A stretch of 64,000 bases of DNA. Origin: Aerococcus sp. UBA6277. Lineage in GTDB: Bacteria; Bacillota; Bacilli; Lactobacillales; Aerococcaceae. The first letter of the stretch is position 1. Each line of letters begins with the position of its first letter. The position numbers were made by a program, and so were the translations under genes. The notes under the pieces are model-generated. The model made no database searches, was not told the DNA's origin, and was given only the letters and a program-made list of their open reading frames with translations. The stretch spans positions 25,017 through 89,016 of the forward strand of contig NZ_DJUR01000008.1 of NCBI RefSeq assembly GCF_002440555.1, in the 5' to 3' direction. This document shows positions 1 to 11,390 of the stretch, piece by piece.

Positions 1-503
1 TTTACGATGATGAGGGCAATGCTGCTGTCCATGAAAAAACAACAGGACCAGAAATCATCGAAGCCTTAAACGGGGCGCCAGATGCCTTTGTATCAACTAT
101 TGCAACTGGTGGGACGATGACGGGTGTTGGAACAGCCCTTAGACAAGAAAATAAGGACATTCAACTTTACGCGGTAGAAGATAAGGATGCCAAATTCTTG
201 TCAGGTGAAATGGCCAAGCCGAGTGTAGCTACGGGATTCAACCCAGGTTTATTGCCTTTGAATTTGGATAACACTTTATACGACGGTATCGTGGCTATTG
301 ATTTGGCCAAGGCCAAAGAAACTAGTCGCTTGTTAGCCATCAATGAAGGTTTATTGGTAGGGCCAGCGGGTGGTGCGGCAGTTGCAGCAGCGATTGCGGT
401 GGCTAAAACCCTAGGCCGGAATAAAAAAGTAGTCGCTGTTATTCCAGATGACGGCAGACGATTTGTTGCTGAAGGTGCTTTCGACTTCAATATAAGCAAT
501 TAA
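1..503 (+). CDS. cysK: Cysteine synthase (O-acetylserine sulfhydrylase), C-terminal part
   Basis: PLP-dependent enzyme making cysteine from O-acetylserine and sulfide in the cytosol. The frame is open from base 3, so the gene begins upstream and only about 167 residues are here. The phosphate-binding loop ATGGTMTGVG is read at about 104-133, and the C-terminus carries GPAGGAAVAAA and a VIPDDGRRF segment equivalent to the family's PDSGERY end. A cystathionine beta-synthase-like relative cannot be excluded without the N-terminal half. An ArsR-family gene follows 49 bases downstream on the same strand with no clear terminator between them. Confidence 0.9.
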   Translation, partial: YDDEGNAAVHEKTTGPEIIEALNGAPDAFVSTIATGGTMTGVGTALRQENKDIQLYAVEDKDAKFLSGEMAKPSVATGFNPGLLPLNLDNTLYDGIVAIDLAKAKETSRLLAINEGLLVGPAGGAAVAAAIAVAKTLGRNKKVVAVIPDDGRRFVAEGAFDFNISN

Positions 504-552
504 TAGAAGTAATTGAGTGAATAAACATTATTAAAAGTGAAAGAAGGCTTTT

Positions 553-888
553 ATGAAGGAAGCAGAAAATCATCTTGAGAAGCTACGTGGGACGGTTGAA
601 CCTGAGCAAATTCAACATTTGAGTAAAATGTTTAAGGCTTTGGGGGATCCGACAAGATTACGCATACTATATTTATTGGGTGAAGGCGAAATGATGGCCA
701 CTAAGATTTCTGAAGAATTAGGTTTGGAACAATCTGCAGTGTCCCACCAATTAAAGAAATTGTTTGAATTGCGACTAGTGAAGAAACGTAAGGAAAGAAA
801 TACGGTCATTTATAGCCAGGCAGACAGCCATGTCCTTCAAATTTTAACGGATGCCTTTACCCATATTAAAGAAGAGGATAACCATTAA
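553..888 (+). CDS. ArsR/SmtB-family metal-sensing repressor
   Basis: 111-residue winged-helix DNA-binding repressor. Residues 22-60 give the family start (LSKMFKALGDPTRLRIL) and the recognition helix is QSAVSHQLKKL (60-70). Near the C-terminus D91, H93, H104 and E107 reproduce the spacing of the alpha-5 zinc site of SmtB (Asp, His, His, Glu) and of CzrA, so a Zn/Co-type sensor is the best guess. There is no Cys, so the ArsR/CadC alpha-3 thiolate site is absent. No efflux pump is adjacent; its target may be itself, cysK or a distant locus. Confidence 0.85.
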   Translation: MKEAENHLEKLRGTVEPEQIQHLSKMFKALGDPTRLRILYLLGEGEMMATKISEELGLEQSAVSHQLKKLFELRLVKKRKERNTVIYSQADSHVLQILTDAFTHIKEEDNH

Positions 889-944
889 TTGAAAGCATAA
901 GCAGTTCCTACCCGAATAAGGTTTTCTTTAACCTGAAAATTTGG

Positions 945-950
945 TACAAT
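945..950 (+). promoter_or_regulatory. Possible -10 box (TACAAT) for lysS
   Basis: TACAAT lies in the 229-base gap before lysS. The bases 17 upstream (about 922-927, TTTTCT) are a poor -35 match, so this is tentative. Confidence 0.35.
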
Positions 951-1105
951 GCTTGTGTTTTCGTATTTTCATAGAGAAACGACAGTTTATCCGAAAAAAA
1001 CTGTTCTGATAGAAATTGTCGACAAGGGTCGCTTGCTTTTTTGGCAGAAAGTTGGCAATATAGATAAGTATCGAATTGACTAGAGGATAACGATAGATAA
1101 AGTAA

Positions 1106-2641
<1,536 letters not shown>

Positions 2642-2651
2642 TAATTATAGA

Positions 2652-2705
2652 AAAGGCCGCCCTTTCCCTTGCTAGCCGGGGGAAAAGTGGTCTTTATTTT
2701 TTTGA
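2652..2705 (+). terminator. Rho-independent terminator of lysS
   Basis: GC-rich imperfect hairpin (AAAGGCCGCC... pairing with ...GTGGTCTTT, inner CTTTCCC/GGGAAAAG), then TATTTTTTT. Confidence 0.85.
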
Positions 2706-2714
2706 GATTATTTG

Positions 2715-2743
2715 TTGACGCGACCTTACGAATGTGATAAATT
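2715..2743 (+). promoter_or_regulatory. Promoter of rpsL-rpsG
   Basis: TTGACG (2715-2720), 17-base spacer, TAAATT (2738-2743) preceded by TG one base upstream, an extended -10. This leaves an untranslated leader of about 200 bases before rpsL. Confidence 0.7.
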
Positions 2744-2957
2744 ATATAAGGTGCTTTTTGTATGCAGATTCCTGTATTTGTATCCAAATCGAACAGTCGT
2801 GCTGACTGGTACATTAGCACACAAACATTGAAAAACTGAAATCGTAGCTGTAAAGCGATTTTTATTTTTTCAAAAAAATTATGACACGCTTGGATGTGTG
2901 AGCATAAAGTATATACAAAAAATATCACCCATTAATGGGAAGGAGGAGCTTATAGTT
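2744..2957 (+). other. rpsL leader, no gene
   Basis: The stretch 2642-2957 holds the lysS terminator, the rpsL promoter and this leader. Around 2842-2870 the leader has an AAATCG/CGATTT hairpin followed by a T-rich tract (TTTTTATTTTTT), which could act as a weak terminator or attenuator ahead of rpsL. No leader peptide was recognised. Confidence 0.4.
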
Positions 2958-3368
2958 ATGCCAACTATTAACCAATTAGTACGCAAATCACGCCAAAGCT
3001 CAACTAAAAAATCTGGTTCTCCAGCTTTAGGCCGTGGTTACAACTCAATGAAACGTAAATCTACTTCTACAAACTCTCCTCAAAAACGTGGAGTTTGTAC
3101 ACGTGTAGGTACTATGACACCGAAAAAACCTAACTCAGCGTTACGTAAATATGCTCGTGTTCGTTTATCAAACATGATCGAGGTAACAGCTTACATCCCA
3201 GGTATCGGCCACAACTTACAAGAACATAGTGTTGTTCTTATCCGTGGTGGACGTGTGAAAGACTTACCAGGGGTTCGTTACCACATCGTTCGTGGTGCGT
3301 TAGATACTGCTGGAGTTAACGACCGTAAACAAAGCCGTTCTAAATACGGTACTAAAAAACCTAAATAA
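2958..3368 (+). CDS. rpsL: 30S ribosomal protein S12
   Basis: Decoding-centre protein of the small subunit. The start at 2958 ([11 protein letters not shown]) follows GGAGGAG by a normal gap; longer in-frame readings upstream lack a ribosome site. The 136 residues match the longer Gram-positive form. The conserved [11 protein letters not shown] segment keeps the lysine whose substitution gives streptomycin resistance, and the [12 protein letters not shown] loop is also intact, so nothing here predicts resistance. rpsG follows 25 bases later. Confidence 0.98.
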   Translation: MPTINQLVRKSRQSSTKKSGSPALGRGYNSMKRKSTSTNSPQKRGVCTRVGTMTPKKPNSALRKYARVRLSNMIEVTAYIPGIGHNLQEHSVVLIRGGRVKDLPGVRYHIVRGALDTAGVNDRKQSRSKYGTKKPK

Positions 3369-3393
3369 TTAAAATTCGAAAGGAGGAGCACAA

Positions 3394-3864
3394 ATGCCTC
3401 GTAAAGGACATATTGCAAAACGTGATGTATTACCAGATCCAATTTATAACTCAAAATTAGTTACTCGTTTAATCAACCGTATCATGGTTGATGGTAAACG
3501 TGGTAAAGCAGCTACTATTTTATATACTGCCTTCGACAACATTAAAGCTGAAACAGGTAACGATCCAATGGAGGTTTTCGAACAAGCAATCGAAAACATC
3601 GCACCAGTTTTAGAAGTTAAAGCTCGTCGTATTGGTGGTTCTAACTACCAAGTGCCAATCGAAGTTCGTCCAGAACGTCGTCAAACTTTGGCATTACGTT
3701 GGTTAGTAAACTACGCTCGCCTACGTGGTGAGAACACAATGGAACAACGCTTATCACACGAAATCATGGACGCTGCTAACAATACAGGTGCTTCAGTTCG
3801 TAAACGTGAAGAATCACACCGTATGGCAGAAGCTAACAAAGCCTTCGCACATTTCCGTTGGTAA
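3394..3864 (+). CDS. rpsG: 30S ribosomal protein S7
   Basis: Primary 16S rRNA 3'-domain assembly protein, 156 residues, full length. It begins [16 protein letters not shown], has the [11 protein letters not shown] and RWLVNYAR signatures, and ends AHFRW. The ribosome site is AAAGGAGGAG. It is the second gene of the str transcript; a hairpin and a new promoter separate it from fusA. Confidence 0.98.
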   Translation: MPRKGHIAKRDVLPDPIYNSKLVTRLINRIMVDGKRGKAATILYTAFDNIKAETGNDPMEVFEQAIENIAPVLEVKARRIGGSNYQVPIEVRPERRQTLALRWLVNYARLRGENTMEQRLSHEIMDAANNTGASVRKREESHRMAEANKAFAHFRW

Positions 3865-3873
3865 GAGTTTTCT

Positions 3874-3903
3874 AAAAGTCGATAATTTATATTGTCGACT
3901 TTT
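3874..3903 (+). terminator. Hairpin between rpsG and fusA overlapping the fusA promoter
   Basis: AAAAGTCGA (3874-3882) pairs with TCGACTTTT (3895-3903) around a 12-base AT-rich loop. It ends in TTTT and could partly terminate rpsL-rpsG transcription. Its right arm contains the fusA -35 box. Confidence 0.65.
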
Positions 3904-3921
3904 CTCTAAAAACGTTATAAT
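3892..3921 (+). promoter_or_regulatory. Promoter of fusA
   Basis: TTGTCG (3892-3897), 18-base spacer, perfect TATAAT (3916-3921). The -35 lies at the loop/right-arm junction of the rpsG distal hairpin. Confidence 0.75.
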
Positions 3922-3974
3922 GATTGTGGAAACCAATTATTAAACGAATCAAAGAAAAAAGGAGTAAAGATAAG

Positions 3975-6068
3975 ATGGCTAAAAGAGAATTTCCTCTTGA
4001 AAAGACTCGTAATATCGGTATCATGGCCCACATCGATGCTGGTAAAACGACGACTACTGAACGTATCTTGTTCTACACTGGTAAAATCCATAAAATCGGT
4101 GAAACTCACGATGGTGGGGCACAAATGGACTGGATGGAGCAAGAACAAGAACGTGGTATCACTATTACATCTGCTGCAACAACTGCACAATGGAAAGACC
4201 ACCGTGTAAACATCATTGATACCCCAGGACACGTGGACTTCACTGTTGAAGTTGAACGTTCATTGCGTGTATTAGATGGTTCAGTAGCTTTACTAGATGC
4301 CCAATCAGGTGTAGAGCCTCAAACAGAAACTGTTTGGCGTCAAGCAGATACTTATAAAGTACCTCGTATTGTGTTTGTAAATAAAATGGATAAATTGGGT
4401 GCAGACTTCTTATACTCTGTAAACACTATTCACGAACGTTTACAAGCAAACGCTCAACCTATCCAATTACCAATTGGTTCTGAAGATGACTTCGAAGGTA
4501 TCATTGACTTAGTGGAAATGAACGCTGAAGTTTACACCTCTGATGACGGTAGAGAATACGAAGAACGCGAAATTCCAGAAGAATACCGCGAATTAGCTGA
4601 AAAATGGCACACAAACCTAATTGAATCAATCGCTGATGTGAATGAAGATATTATGGAAAAATACCTTGAAGGTGAAGAAATTTCTAAAGAAGAGTTGAAA
4701 GCGGCTATCCGTACTGCAACTACTAACGTTGACTTCTTCCCTGTATTGTGTGGTTCAGCCTTCAAAAATAAAGGTGTTCAATTAATGCTTGATGCAGTTA
4801 TCGACTACTTACCTGCACCAACAGACGTACCACCAATCCAAGGTCATGCATTTGATAATCCTGATGAAGTGATCGAAGTTCGTGCGAACGACGATGCACC
4901 TTTCTCAGCATTAGCGTTTAAAGTTATGACTGACCCATTCGTAGGTCGTTTAACTTTCTTCCGTGTATACTCTGGTACTGTTCAATCAGGTTCATACATC
5001 CAAAATGCTACTAAAGACAAACGTGAACGTTTAGGTCGTATCTTAATGATGCACGCTAACTCTCGTTCTGAAGTGGATGAAGTATTCTCTGGTGATATCG
5101 CTGCTGCCGTAGGTCTTAAAGATACTACAACAGGTGATACATTATGTGACGTTGACAACAAAGTTATCCTTGAGTCAATGGAATTCCCTGAGCCAGTTAT
5201 CGAAGTTGCAATCGAACCAGAAACCAAAGCTGACCAAGACAAAATGTCTATCGCTTTAGGTAAATTAGCTGAAGAAGATCCAACTTTCCGTGCGTCAACT
5301 GACCACGAAACTGGTCAAACAATCATCGCTGGTATGGGTGAGCTTCACCTTGACATCATCGTTGACCGTTTGAAACGTGAATTCAATGTTTCTGCAACAG
5401 TAGGTGCGCCTCAAGTATCTTACCGTGAAACATTCACACAACAAACGCAAGTTCAAGGTAAATTCGTTCGTCAATCAGGTGGTAAAGGTCAATACGGTGA
5501 CGTATGGATCGAATTCACACCTAACGAAGAAGGTGCTGGATTTGAATTTGAAAATGCAATCGTCGGTGGTGTGGTTCCTCGTGAATACATCCCTGCTGTT
5601 GAAGCTGGACTTAAAGATGCAATGGAAAACGGTGTATTAGCTGGCTTCCCATTAATCGATGTTAAAGCTAAACTTTACGATGGTTCTTACCATGATGTCG
5701 ATTCATCTGAGACAGCCTTCAAAGTTGCTGCTTCATTAGCTTTACGTAACGCTATCAAGACAGCCAAACCTGCAATCCTTGAACCAATGATGCGTGTTGA
5801 CATCCAAGTTCCAGAAGAATACTTAGGGGACGTTATGGGTCACGTGTCAGCTCGTCGTGGACGTATCGAAGGTCAAACACCACGTGGTAACGCGTTGATG
5901 ATCAACTCACAAGTTCCGTTATCAGAAATGTTTGGTTACGCAACTACTTTACGTTCTGCAACTCAAGGACGTGGTACTTTCACAATGACATTCGATCATT
6001 ACGAAGCTGTACCAAAATCTATTCAAGAAGACATTATCAAACAATATGGTAAAGGTTCAGAAGAATAA
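3975..6068 (+). CDS. fusA: Translation elongation factor G
   Basis: GTPase that drives translocation, 697 residues. The start at 3975 ([15 protein letters not shown]) follows AAAAGGAG; the upstream in-frame extension lacks a ribosome site. G1 is AHIDAGKT (18-25), with the DTPGHVDF and NKMDK motifs after it. Domains II-V continue to a C-terminus ending GSEE. Length is normal for EF-G. It has its own promoter, so it can be expressed apart from rpsL-rpsG. Confidence 0.98.
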   Translation: MAKREFPLEKTRNIGIMAHIDAGKTTTTERILFYTGKIHKIGETHDGGAQMDWMEQEQERGITITSAATTAQWKDHRVNIIDTPGHVDFTVEVERSLRVLDGSVALLDAQSGVEPQTETVWRQADTYKVPRIVFVNKMDKLGADFLYSVNTIHERLQANAQPIQLPIGSEDDFEGIIDLVEMNAEVYTSDDGREYEEREIPEEYRELAEKWHTNLIESIADVNEDIMEKYLEGEEISKEELKAAIRTATTNVDFFPVLCGSAFKNKGVQLMLDAVIDYLPAPTDVPPIQGHAFDNPDEVIEVRANDDAPFSALAFKVMTDPFVGRLTFFRVYSGTVQSGSYIQNATKDKRERLGRILMMHANSRSEVDEVFSGDIAAAVGLKDTTTGDTLCDVDNKVILESMEFPEPVIEVAIEPETKADQDKMSIALGKLAEEDPTFRASTDHETGQTIIAGMGELHLDIIVDRLKREFNVSATVGAPQVSYRETFTQQTQVQGKFVRQSGGKGQYGDVWIEFTPNEEGAGFEFENAIVGGVVPREYIPAVEAGLKDAMENGVLAGFPLIDVKAKLYDGSYHDVDSSETAFKVAASLALRNAIKTAKPAILEPMMRVDIQVPEEYLGDVMGHVSARRGRIEGQTPRGNALMINSQVPLSEMFGYATTLRSATQGRGTFTMTFDHYEAVPKSIQEDIIKQYGKGSEE

Positions 6069-6097
6069 TTTTTAAATTAAGACTTTGACCATAGGCT

Positions 6098-6162
6098 TAC
6101 TCGTGGAAATCAAGTACTTACTAGGTTTTTCCCAGTGTAGATGCTTGATTTCTGAAGCGAGT
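6098..6162 (+). other. Two-tier hairpin between fusA and tuf
   Basis: The outer stem is ACTCG/CGAGT (6098-6102/6158-6162), the inner stem GAAATCAAG/CTTGATTTC (6105-6113/6144-6152), plus a small apical stem. No T-run follows, so it is not a standard terminator. The 3' inner arm includes the tuf -35 box. Confidence 0.6.
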
Positions 6163-6173
6163 TTGACTATAAT
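6145..6173 (+). promoter_or_regulatory. Promoter of tuf
   Basis: TTGATT (6145-6150), 17-base spacer, TATAAT (6168-6173): near-consensus, with a leader of about 57 bases before tuf. Confidence 0.85.
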
Positions 6174-6236
6174 GAACTTATTGAAAATCTATAAAATTTA
6201 GGTTTATATTTTCTATTCTTAGGAGGAATACATAAA

Positions 6237-7424
6237 ATGGCAAAACAAACATATGAACGTACAAAACCCCATGTTAACGTTGGTACTTTAGGACACGTTG
6301 ACCACGGTAAAACAACTTTATCAGCTGCAATCGCAACTGTATTAGCTAAGCACGGTTTCGGTGAAGCTCAAGACTACGCTTCAATCGATAACGCTCCAGA
6401 AGAGCAAGAACGTGGTATTACAATCAATACTTCACACATCGAGTACGAAACAGCTAACCGTCACTACGCGCATATCGATGCCCCAGGACATGCTGACTAC
6501 GTTAAAAACATGATCACTGGTGCTGCTCAAATGGACGGTGCGATCTTAGTAGTATCTGCTGCTGATGGTCCAATGCCACAAACTCGTGAGCACATCCTTT
6601 TAGCTGGCCAAATCGGTGTTCCTGCATTCGTAGTATTCTTAAACAAAGTTGACCAAGTTGACGATGAAGAATTACTAGAATTAGTTGAAATGGAAGTTCG
6701 TGACTTATTATCTGAGTACAACTACCCAGGTGACGATCTACCTGTAGTTGCTGGTTCTGCTTTATTAGCATTACAAGGCGACGAAGCTCAAGAAGCTAAA
6801 ATCATGGAATTAATGGAAGCTGTAGACTCTTACATTCCAGAACCAGAACGTGACAACGACAAACCATTCATGATGCCAGTTGAGGATGTATTCTCAATCA
6901 CTGGTCGTGGTACTGTTGCCACAGGTCGTGTTGAACGTGGTGAAGTTCGTACAGGTGACGAAGTTGACATCGTTGGTATTGCTGAACAAATCGGTAAATC
7001 AGTTGTAACTGGTGTTGAAATGTTCCGTAAAAACTTAGACTACGCTCAAGCTGGTGACAACATCGGTGCATTATTACGTGGTGTTCAACGTGAAGACATC
7101 CAACGTGGTCAAGTATTGGCTGCTCCTGGTTCAATCACTCCACATACTAAATTTAAAGCGCAAGTTTACGTTTTATCTAAAGAAGAAGGTGGACGTCATA
7201 CACCATTCTTAACTAACTACCGTCCACAATTCTACTTCCGTACTACTGACATCACTGGTGTTATCACTTTACCAGAAGACGTAGCTATGGTTATGCCTGG
7301 TGACAACGTTGATATGGACGTTGAATTGATTCACCCAGTTGCGATCGAAGATGGTACTAAATTCTCTATCCGTGAAGGTGGACGTACTGTAGGTGCGGGT
7401 ACAATCACTACAATCGAAGCTTAA
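6237..7424 (+). CDS. tuf: Translation elongation factor Tu
   Basis: Delivers aminoacyl-tRNA to the ribosome. It has 395 residues, full length, with GHVDHGKT at 19-26, DAPGH at 81-85 and NKVD at 136-139. It ends in the usual domain III tail ([17 protein letters not shown]). The ribosome site is TAGGAGGAA. Its own strong promoter and terminator flank it, consistent with very high expression independent of fusA. Confidence 0.99.
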   Translation: MAKQTYERTKPHVNVGTLGHVDHGKTTLSAAIATVLAKHGFGEAQDYASIDNAPEEQERGITINTSHIEYETANRHYAHIDAPGHADYVKNMITGAAQMDGAILVVSAADGPMPQTREHILLAGQIGVPAFVVFLNKVDQVDDEELLELVEMEVRDLLSEYNYPGDDLPVVAGSALLALQGDEAQEAKIMELMEAVDSYIPEPERDNDKPFMMPVEDVFSITGRGTVATGRVERGEVRTGDEVDIVGIAEQIGKSVVTGVEMFRKNLDYAQAGDNIGALLRGVQREDIQRGQVLAAPGSITPHTKFKAQVYVLSKEEGGRHTPFLTNYRPQFYFRTTDITGVITLPEDVAMVMPGDNVDMDVELIHPVAIEDGTKFSIREGGRTVGAGTITTIEA

Positions 7425-7464
7425 TTAACACAATTAAACATTAAAAATTAAATTTGCAAATTGG

Positions 7465-7500
7465 AAAGGCGACCGGGTGACGACTCGGTCGTCTTTTTTT
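7465..7500 (+). terminator. Terminator of tuf
   Basis: GGCGACCG pairs with CGGTCGTC, followed by eight T (7493-7500). Confidence 0.9.
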
Positions 7501-7535
7501 GCGCTTCTATAATAAATGGTTCTATAACTATAATA

Positions 7536-7579
7536 AATAGTGTTGGTGAGATTTCATGTTGAATCTCATTGACACTATT
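7536..7579. repeat. 18-bp inverted repeat in the tuf downstream gap
   Basis: Arms 7536-7553 and 7562-7579 pair along their whole length; as RNA the only non-Watson-Crick pairs are three adjacent G-U pairs. The loop is about 8 bases and TTTT follows. The gap 7425-7746 otherwise holds the tuf terminator, several TATAAT-like strings and a six-codon frame (MAAKFK) at about 7713 behind GGGAG. A second terminator or the relic of a small mobile element are both possible. Confidence 0.55.
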
Positions 7580-7746
7580 TTGTGTACGCCAAAAGGCCAT
7601 GCTATCTTTCATGCGTGCAAAACAGTTACCTAACGAAATATCATGAATGATGTAAACAAATAACGAAATATTTTGCCGCAATATCTTTTTTTTGAACCAA
7701 GGGAGTATACTTATGGCAGCGAAATTTAAATGAAATTTGGTGTTTT

Positions 7747-8622
7747 ATGCATAAAAAAATATTCGCTTATTTACTTTGTATTGGAAGTTTTATCCTTTTG
7801 GCTTTTATTTTATTTAACCAAATGATAAATTCACGGCGTTCTCCAACAGCCGTTTATTCATGGGATACGGTTCAGGTGGAAAACCCAGATGATACTGTGA
7901 GTACCTTAATTTCATTAGACATCGATGACATTTACCAATACGCTTCAGAAGCATACTTGAATGAACCCGTATATTTAGATAATATCATTGCTTTCATTCA
8001 AAAAACGGAACAGGCTAATAAATGGGTATATTTGTTAAATGACGAACCGGAATGGGCGATGGATCCTGACGCAAGGGAGCTTATTCAATATATCAACACT
8101 GTGGATGAATTGAACCAATCGTTACCCAAGGATCAGCAGATTAAAGGAATTGTTATTGATATTGAACCACAAAGCCTGCCAGAATTTGAGTCTAATCCAG
8201 ACTTACTGATGAGGCATTTTACAGAAGGATTGACTGCAGCGCATCAAGTTGCTAATCAAAAAGGATTAGAGGTCATCGTATGTCTACCGTATTTTTTTGA
8301 TACGGAAGGATTTAGCGATGAATTAGCGACCATTGTTCAAAGAGCCTCCGATCAAGTGGCCATCATGAACTATTATAGAGGCAAGGAAATCGACCATATA
8401 AGCAATGAAGCTAGCTTAAGTAAGCAATATCATAAACCCATTCAAACGATTTATGAGTTACAAGCACCAGGTCAATTTGATTTGGCGGAAATAAATACTT
8501 ATCATCATTTATCTTTGGATGCTGTGGTAGAGAATTTTAATCAATTAAAGACGCACTTTAGCGACCAACAAGTTAATTTGGGTTTACATGAATACAAGAG
8601 TTTGGTGAAGCTGTTAGAGTAA
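7747..8622 (+). CDS. Membrane-anchored glycosidase-like TIM-barrel protein of a polysaccharide locus
   Basis: 291 residues with an N-terminal signal anchor (about 5-25) and then an extracellular domain. IVIDIEPQ (136-142) and the later IMNYYRG fit strand ends of a glycoside-hydrolase-like barrel, with acidic residues where such enzymes carry their catalysts. I cannot name the family. It precedes a HEAT-repeat gene (15-base gap) and a processive glycosyltransferase, so a role in trimming or exporting an exopolysaccharide is inferred from context. The frame is intact, but its ATG lacks a good ribosome site, so translation may already be impaired as in its broken neighbours. Confidence 0.6.
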   Translation: MHKKIFAYLLCIGSFILLAFILFNQMINSRRSPTAVYSWDTVQVENPDDTVSTLISLDIDDIYQYASEAYLNEPVYLDNIIAFIQKTEQANKWVYLLNDEPEWAMDPDARELIQYINTVDELNQSLPKDQQIKGIVIDIEPQSLPEFESNPDLLMRHFTEGLTAAHQVANQKGLEVIVCLPYFFDTEGFSDELATIVQRASDQVAIMNYYRGKEIDHISNEASLSKQYHKPIQTIYELQAPGQFDLAEINTYHHLSLDAVVENFNQLKTHFSDQQVNLGLHEYKSLVKLLE

Positions 8623-8636
8623 AATGGGGAGAGGAC

Positions 8637-9733
8637 ATGAAGTATAATTTTATATATTTGTATTTAATTTTTATTGTTGTATTAAGTGTAGCGATGATGC
8701 TCATTGTGTTGTGCCATAGAATATATGTCCATTTTACAAAAGCAAGATTCGAAAAGAGAAAAGACCAATGGTGTGATTATTATGTTAGTGACAATTTTGT
8801 AGGCAATCAGGACGCTATTTATGAAAAGTTAAAACAGGTAAAACAATTAGTAGCTTTTGAAGCTGTTATCCAAGAACTGAAAAATATGGATAGTCAAGCA
8901 GACAAAGTTAGATTGAATGATTTTACATCTAGCATTTATCCAGTATGGGTGGCTTTAGGCAAAACCTACTTAAAGCGGCCACTTATCTATCAGGCTTATT
9001 TTACCTATATCTCTTGTTTATTGCCTTTTCATCAAGTAAACCACGATACCAAATCACTTGAAACAATTTTATTAAAAATAGTTGCGCAAGACTCAGCCTA
9101 TTGTCAAAATTATGCCTTCAATACTTTAAACAAAATTGGTAACGCTGATACCGTTATTCAAGCATTAAAAGTTTTAAATAATTCAAAGGGTATACCATTG
9201 AATACGAAACTAATTTCAAGTAGTCTACTGTCTTTTACTGGTGATTTCGATTTTTTGAAAAAATCATTTCATCAGATAATGTTTTCAACACACATTACTG
9301 CGTTGCCCTCGATGATTTTGCTAAATTAATCGATTCTCCCGACTTTTCAAATATGTTGTTACCCTATCTAAAAAATAAAGACGAGAATGTTGATTTAACC
9401 TGTGCTATTTTACGTTATTATGCAAAAGTTCATGTAGATGAGGCATATCCATATATTTTAAAATGTGCAGATACCAGTGACGTGCAAGAATGGGCGTGTG
9501 CAGGAGTCGCTACCTCAACATTACCCCACTATCCAGGACCAGCAACTATTGATCAATTGAAGAAAAATATTTTTTCGAGAGAGTGGTATATTCGAAGAAA
9601 TGGAAGTATCGCTTTAAGCGAATTAGCGGTTGCTCCAAGTGAGTTGAGTATCATATTTAATGGAGATGATCCGTATGCTAAGGAGCAATTAATCTATTAT
9701 TATGACCAGAAAGGATTAAGTCAGGGATGTTAG
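8637..9733 (+). pseudogene. HEAT-repeat membrane protein, frameshifted
   Basis: Starts at 8637 after GGGAGAGG with an N-terminal membrane helix (about residues 5-27), then helical-repeat sequence. The frame ends early at 9329. The continuation (VALDDFAKLIDSPDFSNML...) is open in another frame from about 9263 to 9733 and shows HEAT-like helices (WYIRRNGSIALSELA). The switch maps to the run at 9251-9263 (T6, G, A6), where one base is missing. Proteins of this kind occur beside GT2 synthases of exopolysaccharide loci. Either true decay or a homopolymer sequencing error would explain the shift. Confidence 0.7.
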
Positions 9734-9737
9734 GGAA

Positions 9738-11128
9738 GTGATTCAATATACGGAAATATTTTTCTTATATTATTTATTTTTTTTATGTGACCTATATTTC
9801 AGTTGGGAATATATTTGCAATGGTTAAAATTTACCGAAATCGACAACGCAGGTTGATGATGAATCAGTTAGACCACGAATATTACTATCCAATTTCTATT
9901 ATCGTGCCAGCTTATAATGAGAGTGCGACCATTCTTTCGACAATCAATAACTTGTTGTACCAGGATTACAAAATTTTTGAAATAATTGTTGTCGATGATG
10001 GATCTACAGATGATACTGGGCAAAAAGTGATTGATGCATTTGATTTGTCACTTATAACCCATCCAATTTGTCTTCAAGTCCTTAGTAAACCTATACAAGC
10101 GGTTTATGGTCATAAAAATAGGACGCATTTCGATTAAATTGATTCGCAAAGAGAATGGGGGGAATAAGGCTGACTCTGTAAATGCTGGGATTAACGTTTC
10201 AGAGTATCCGTATATTGTGTCAATGGATGCCGATGAAATTTTACAAGCGGACGCCTTAAAGCATGCGATTAGACCTTTGTTTGAGGACGCGACTACGGTT
10301 GCTGTTGGTGGTTTATTAGGTGTTTCAAATGATGTTGTTTTTAAACATGCATATCCTGTGGAAACAAAAATCTCTAAAAGTTTGGTAGCAGCTATGCAGT
10401 CACTAGAGTATTCACGAGCCTTTATGGGCTCTCGCATTTTTAGCGATGTTTTTAATGGTAATTTAAATGTATCGGGTGGGTTTGGTCTCTTTAAAAAGGA
10501 AGCGCTTATTCGTGTGAATGGTTATGATGTGAATAGTGTGGCTGAAGACATGGACTTGGCTTTACGCTTACATCGGTATTATGTGGAGAATAAAATCCCT
10601 TATAATAATCGGTATGTTGCAAACGCAATCTGTTGGACGCAAGCGCCTTTTACTTTAAAAGACTTGGCGAAATAGCGGTCGAGATGGCATCGAGGATTAA
10701 TACAAAGTATGTGGCAACACCGTACCATCATGTTAAATCCTAAATATGGTTTACTAGGTACCGTATCGTACTTATTCTATTTTCTATATGAATTGATGGC
10801 GCCATTTATTGAATTACTAGGTATCATCATTATTTCTTTATCATTCATGCTAGGCATATTAAATGTTTCTTCCGCGATAGCACTTGCGCTGTTATATTTT
10901 CTGTTTTGTGTTTTTCAAACGATGGTTTTCTACGTGGGCAGATATTTTATCCAAGACTATCAATTTTTCCGCGGGGATACCTTAAAAGCTTTTGGTATTA
11001 CAATTCTAGATTCGATCTTCTATAGACCCTATCTACTATTTGTTCGTTTATATGCTGCGATTACTTATAGTACCCACTTGCATAGTTGGCATAAGATTGA
11101 ACGAGAAGCATTCGATAAGACAAGCTAA
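9738..11128 (+). pseudogene. Processive GT2 glycosyltransferase, broken by two frameshifts and an amber codon
   Basis: Read together, the pieces make one membrane glycosyltransferase of the HasA/IcaA/PgaC type: an N-terminal helix, VPAYNES, VVDDGSTDDT, SMDADE (DxD), AEDMDL, a Q/RSRW block and C-terminal membrane helices. The start is probably GTG at 9738. Lesion 1: T8 at 9777-9784 is one base too long. Lesion 2: an extra base near A5 at 10114-10118. Lesion 3: TAG at 10673-10675 replaces the Gln of the QxxRW motif (next codons R-S-R-W), in the same frame on both sides. The polysaccharide made is unknown. Confidence 0.85.
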
Positions 11129-11151
11129 ATAAAGCTAGTGCATTTGTAAAG

Positions 11152-11200
11152 AGACAAGTAGCTTTAAGGAATAAGGATTTGTGCTTGCTTGTTGTCTTTT
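11152..11200 (+). terminator. Possible terminator of the polysaccharide locus
   Basis: AGACAAG... pairs imperfectly with ...CTTGTTGTCT, followed by TTTTCATTTTT. Confidence 0.5.
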
Positions 11201-11346
11201 CATTTTTATACAGTATTCGTACATTCTAACCTAAATTAATATAGTAATGAAATTTCAGGAGACCAGATTTAAGGGACTTTTATTAGAATTCTATGAGTAG
11301 ATTGTATATAAAATTGTGAAAAATGATAATTTTTTACATGATTTTG

Positions 11347-11375
11347 TTGACTTTGCATAGTCAATAGCGTAATCT
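11347..11375 (+). promoter_or_regulatory. Promoter of carAB
   Basis: TTGACT (11347-11352), 17-base spacer, TAATCT (11370-11375). It gives a leader of about 195 bases containing the PyrR site and attenuator. Confidence 0.75.
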
Positions 11376-11390
11376 TAGAAAAAACAAAGC

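Noticed and set aside
9724..9733. A second frameshift at the end of the HEAT gene
   Set aside because: An alternative frame reads on from 9726, but the glycosyltransferase can start at GTG 9738 and the HEAT stop at 9731-9733 may be genuine, so no lesion is needed.
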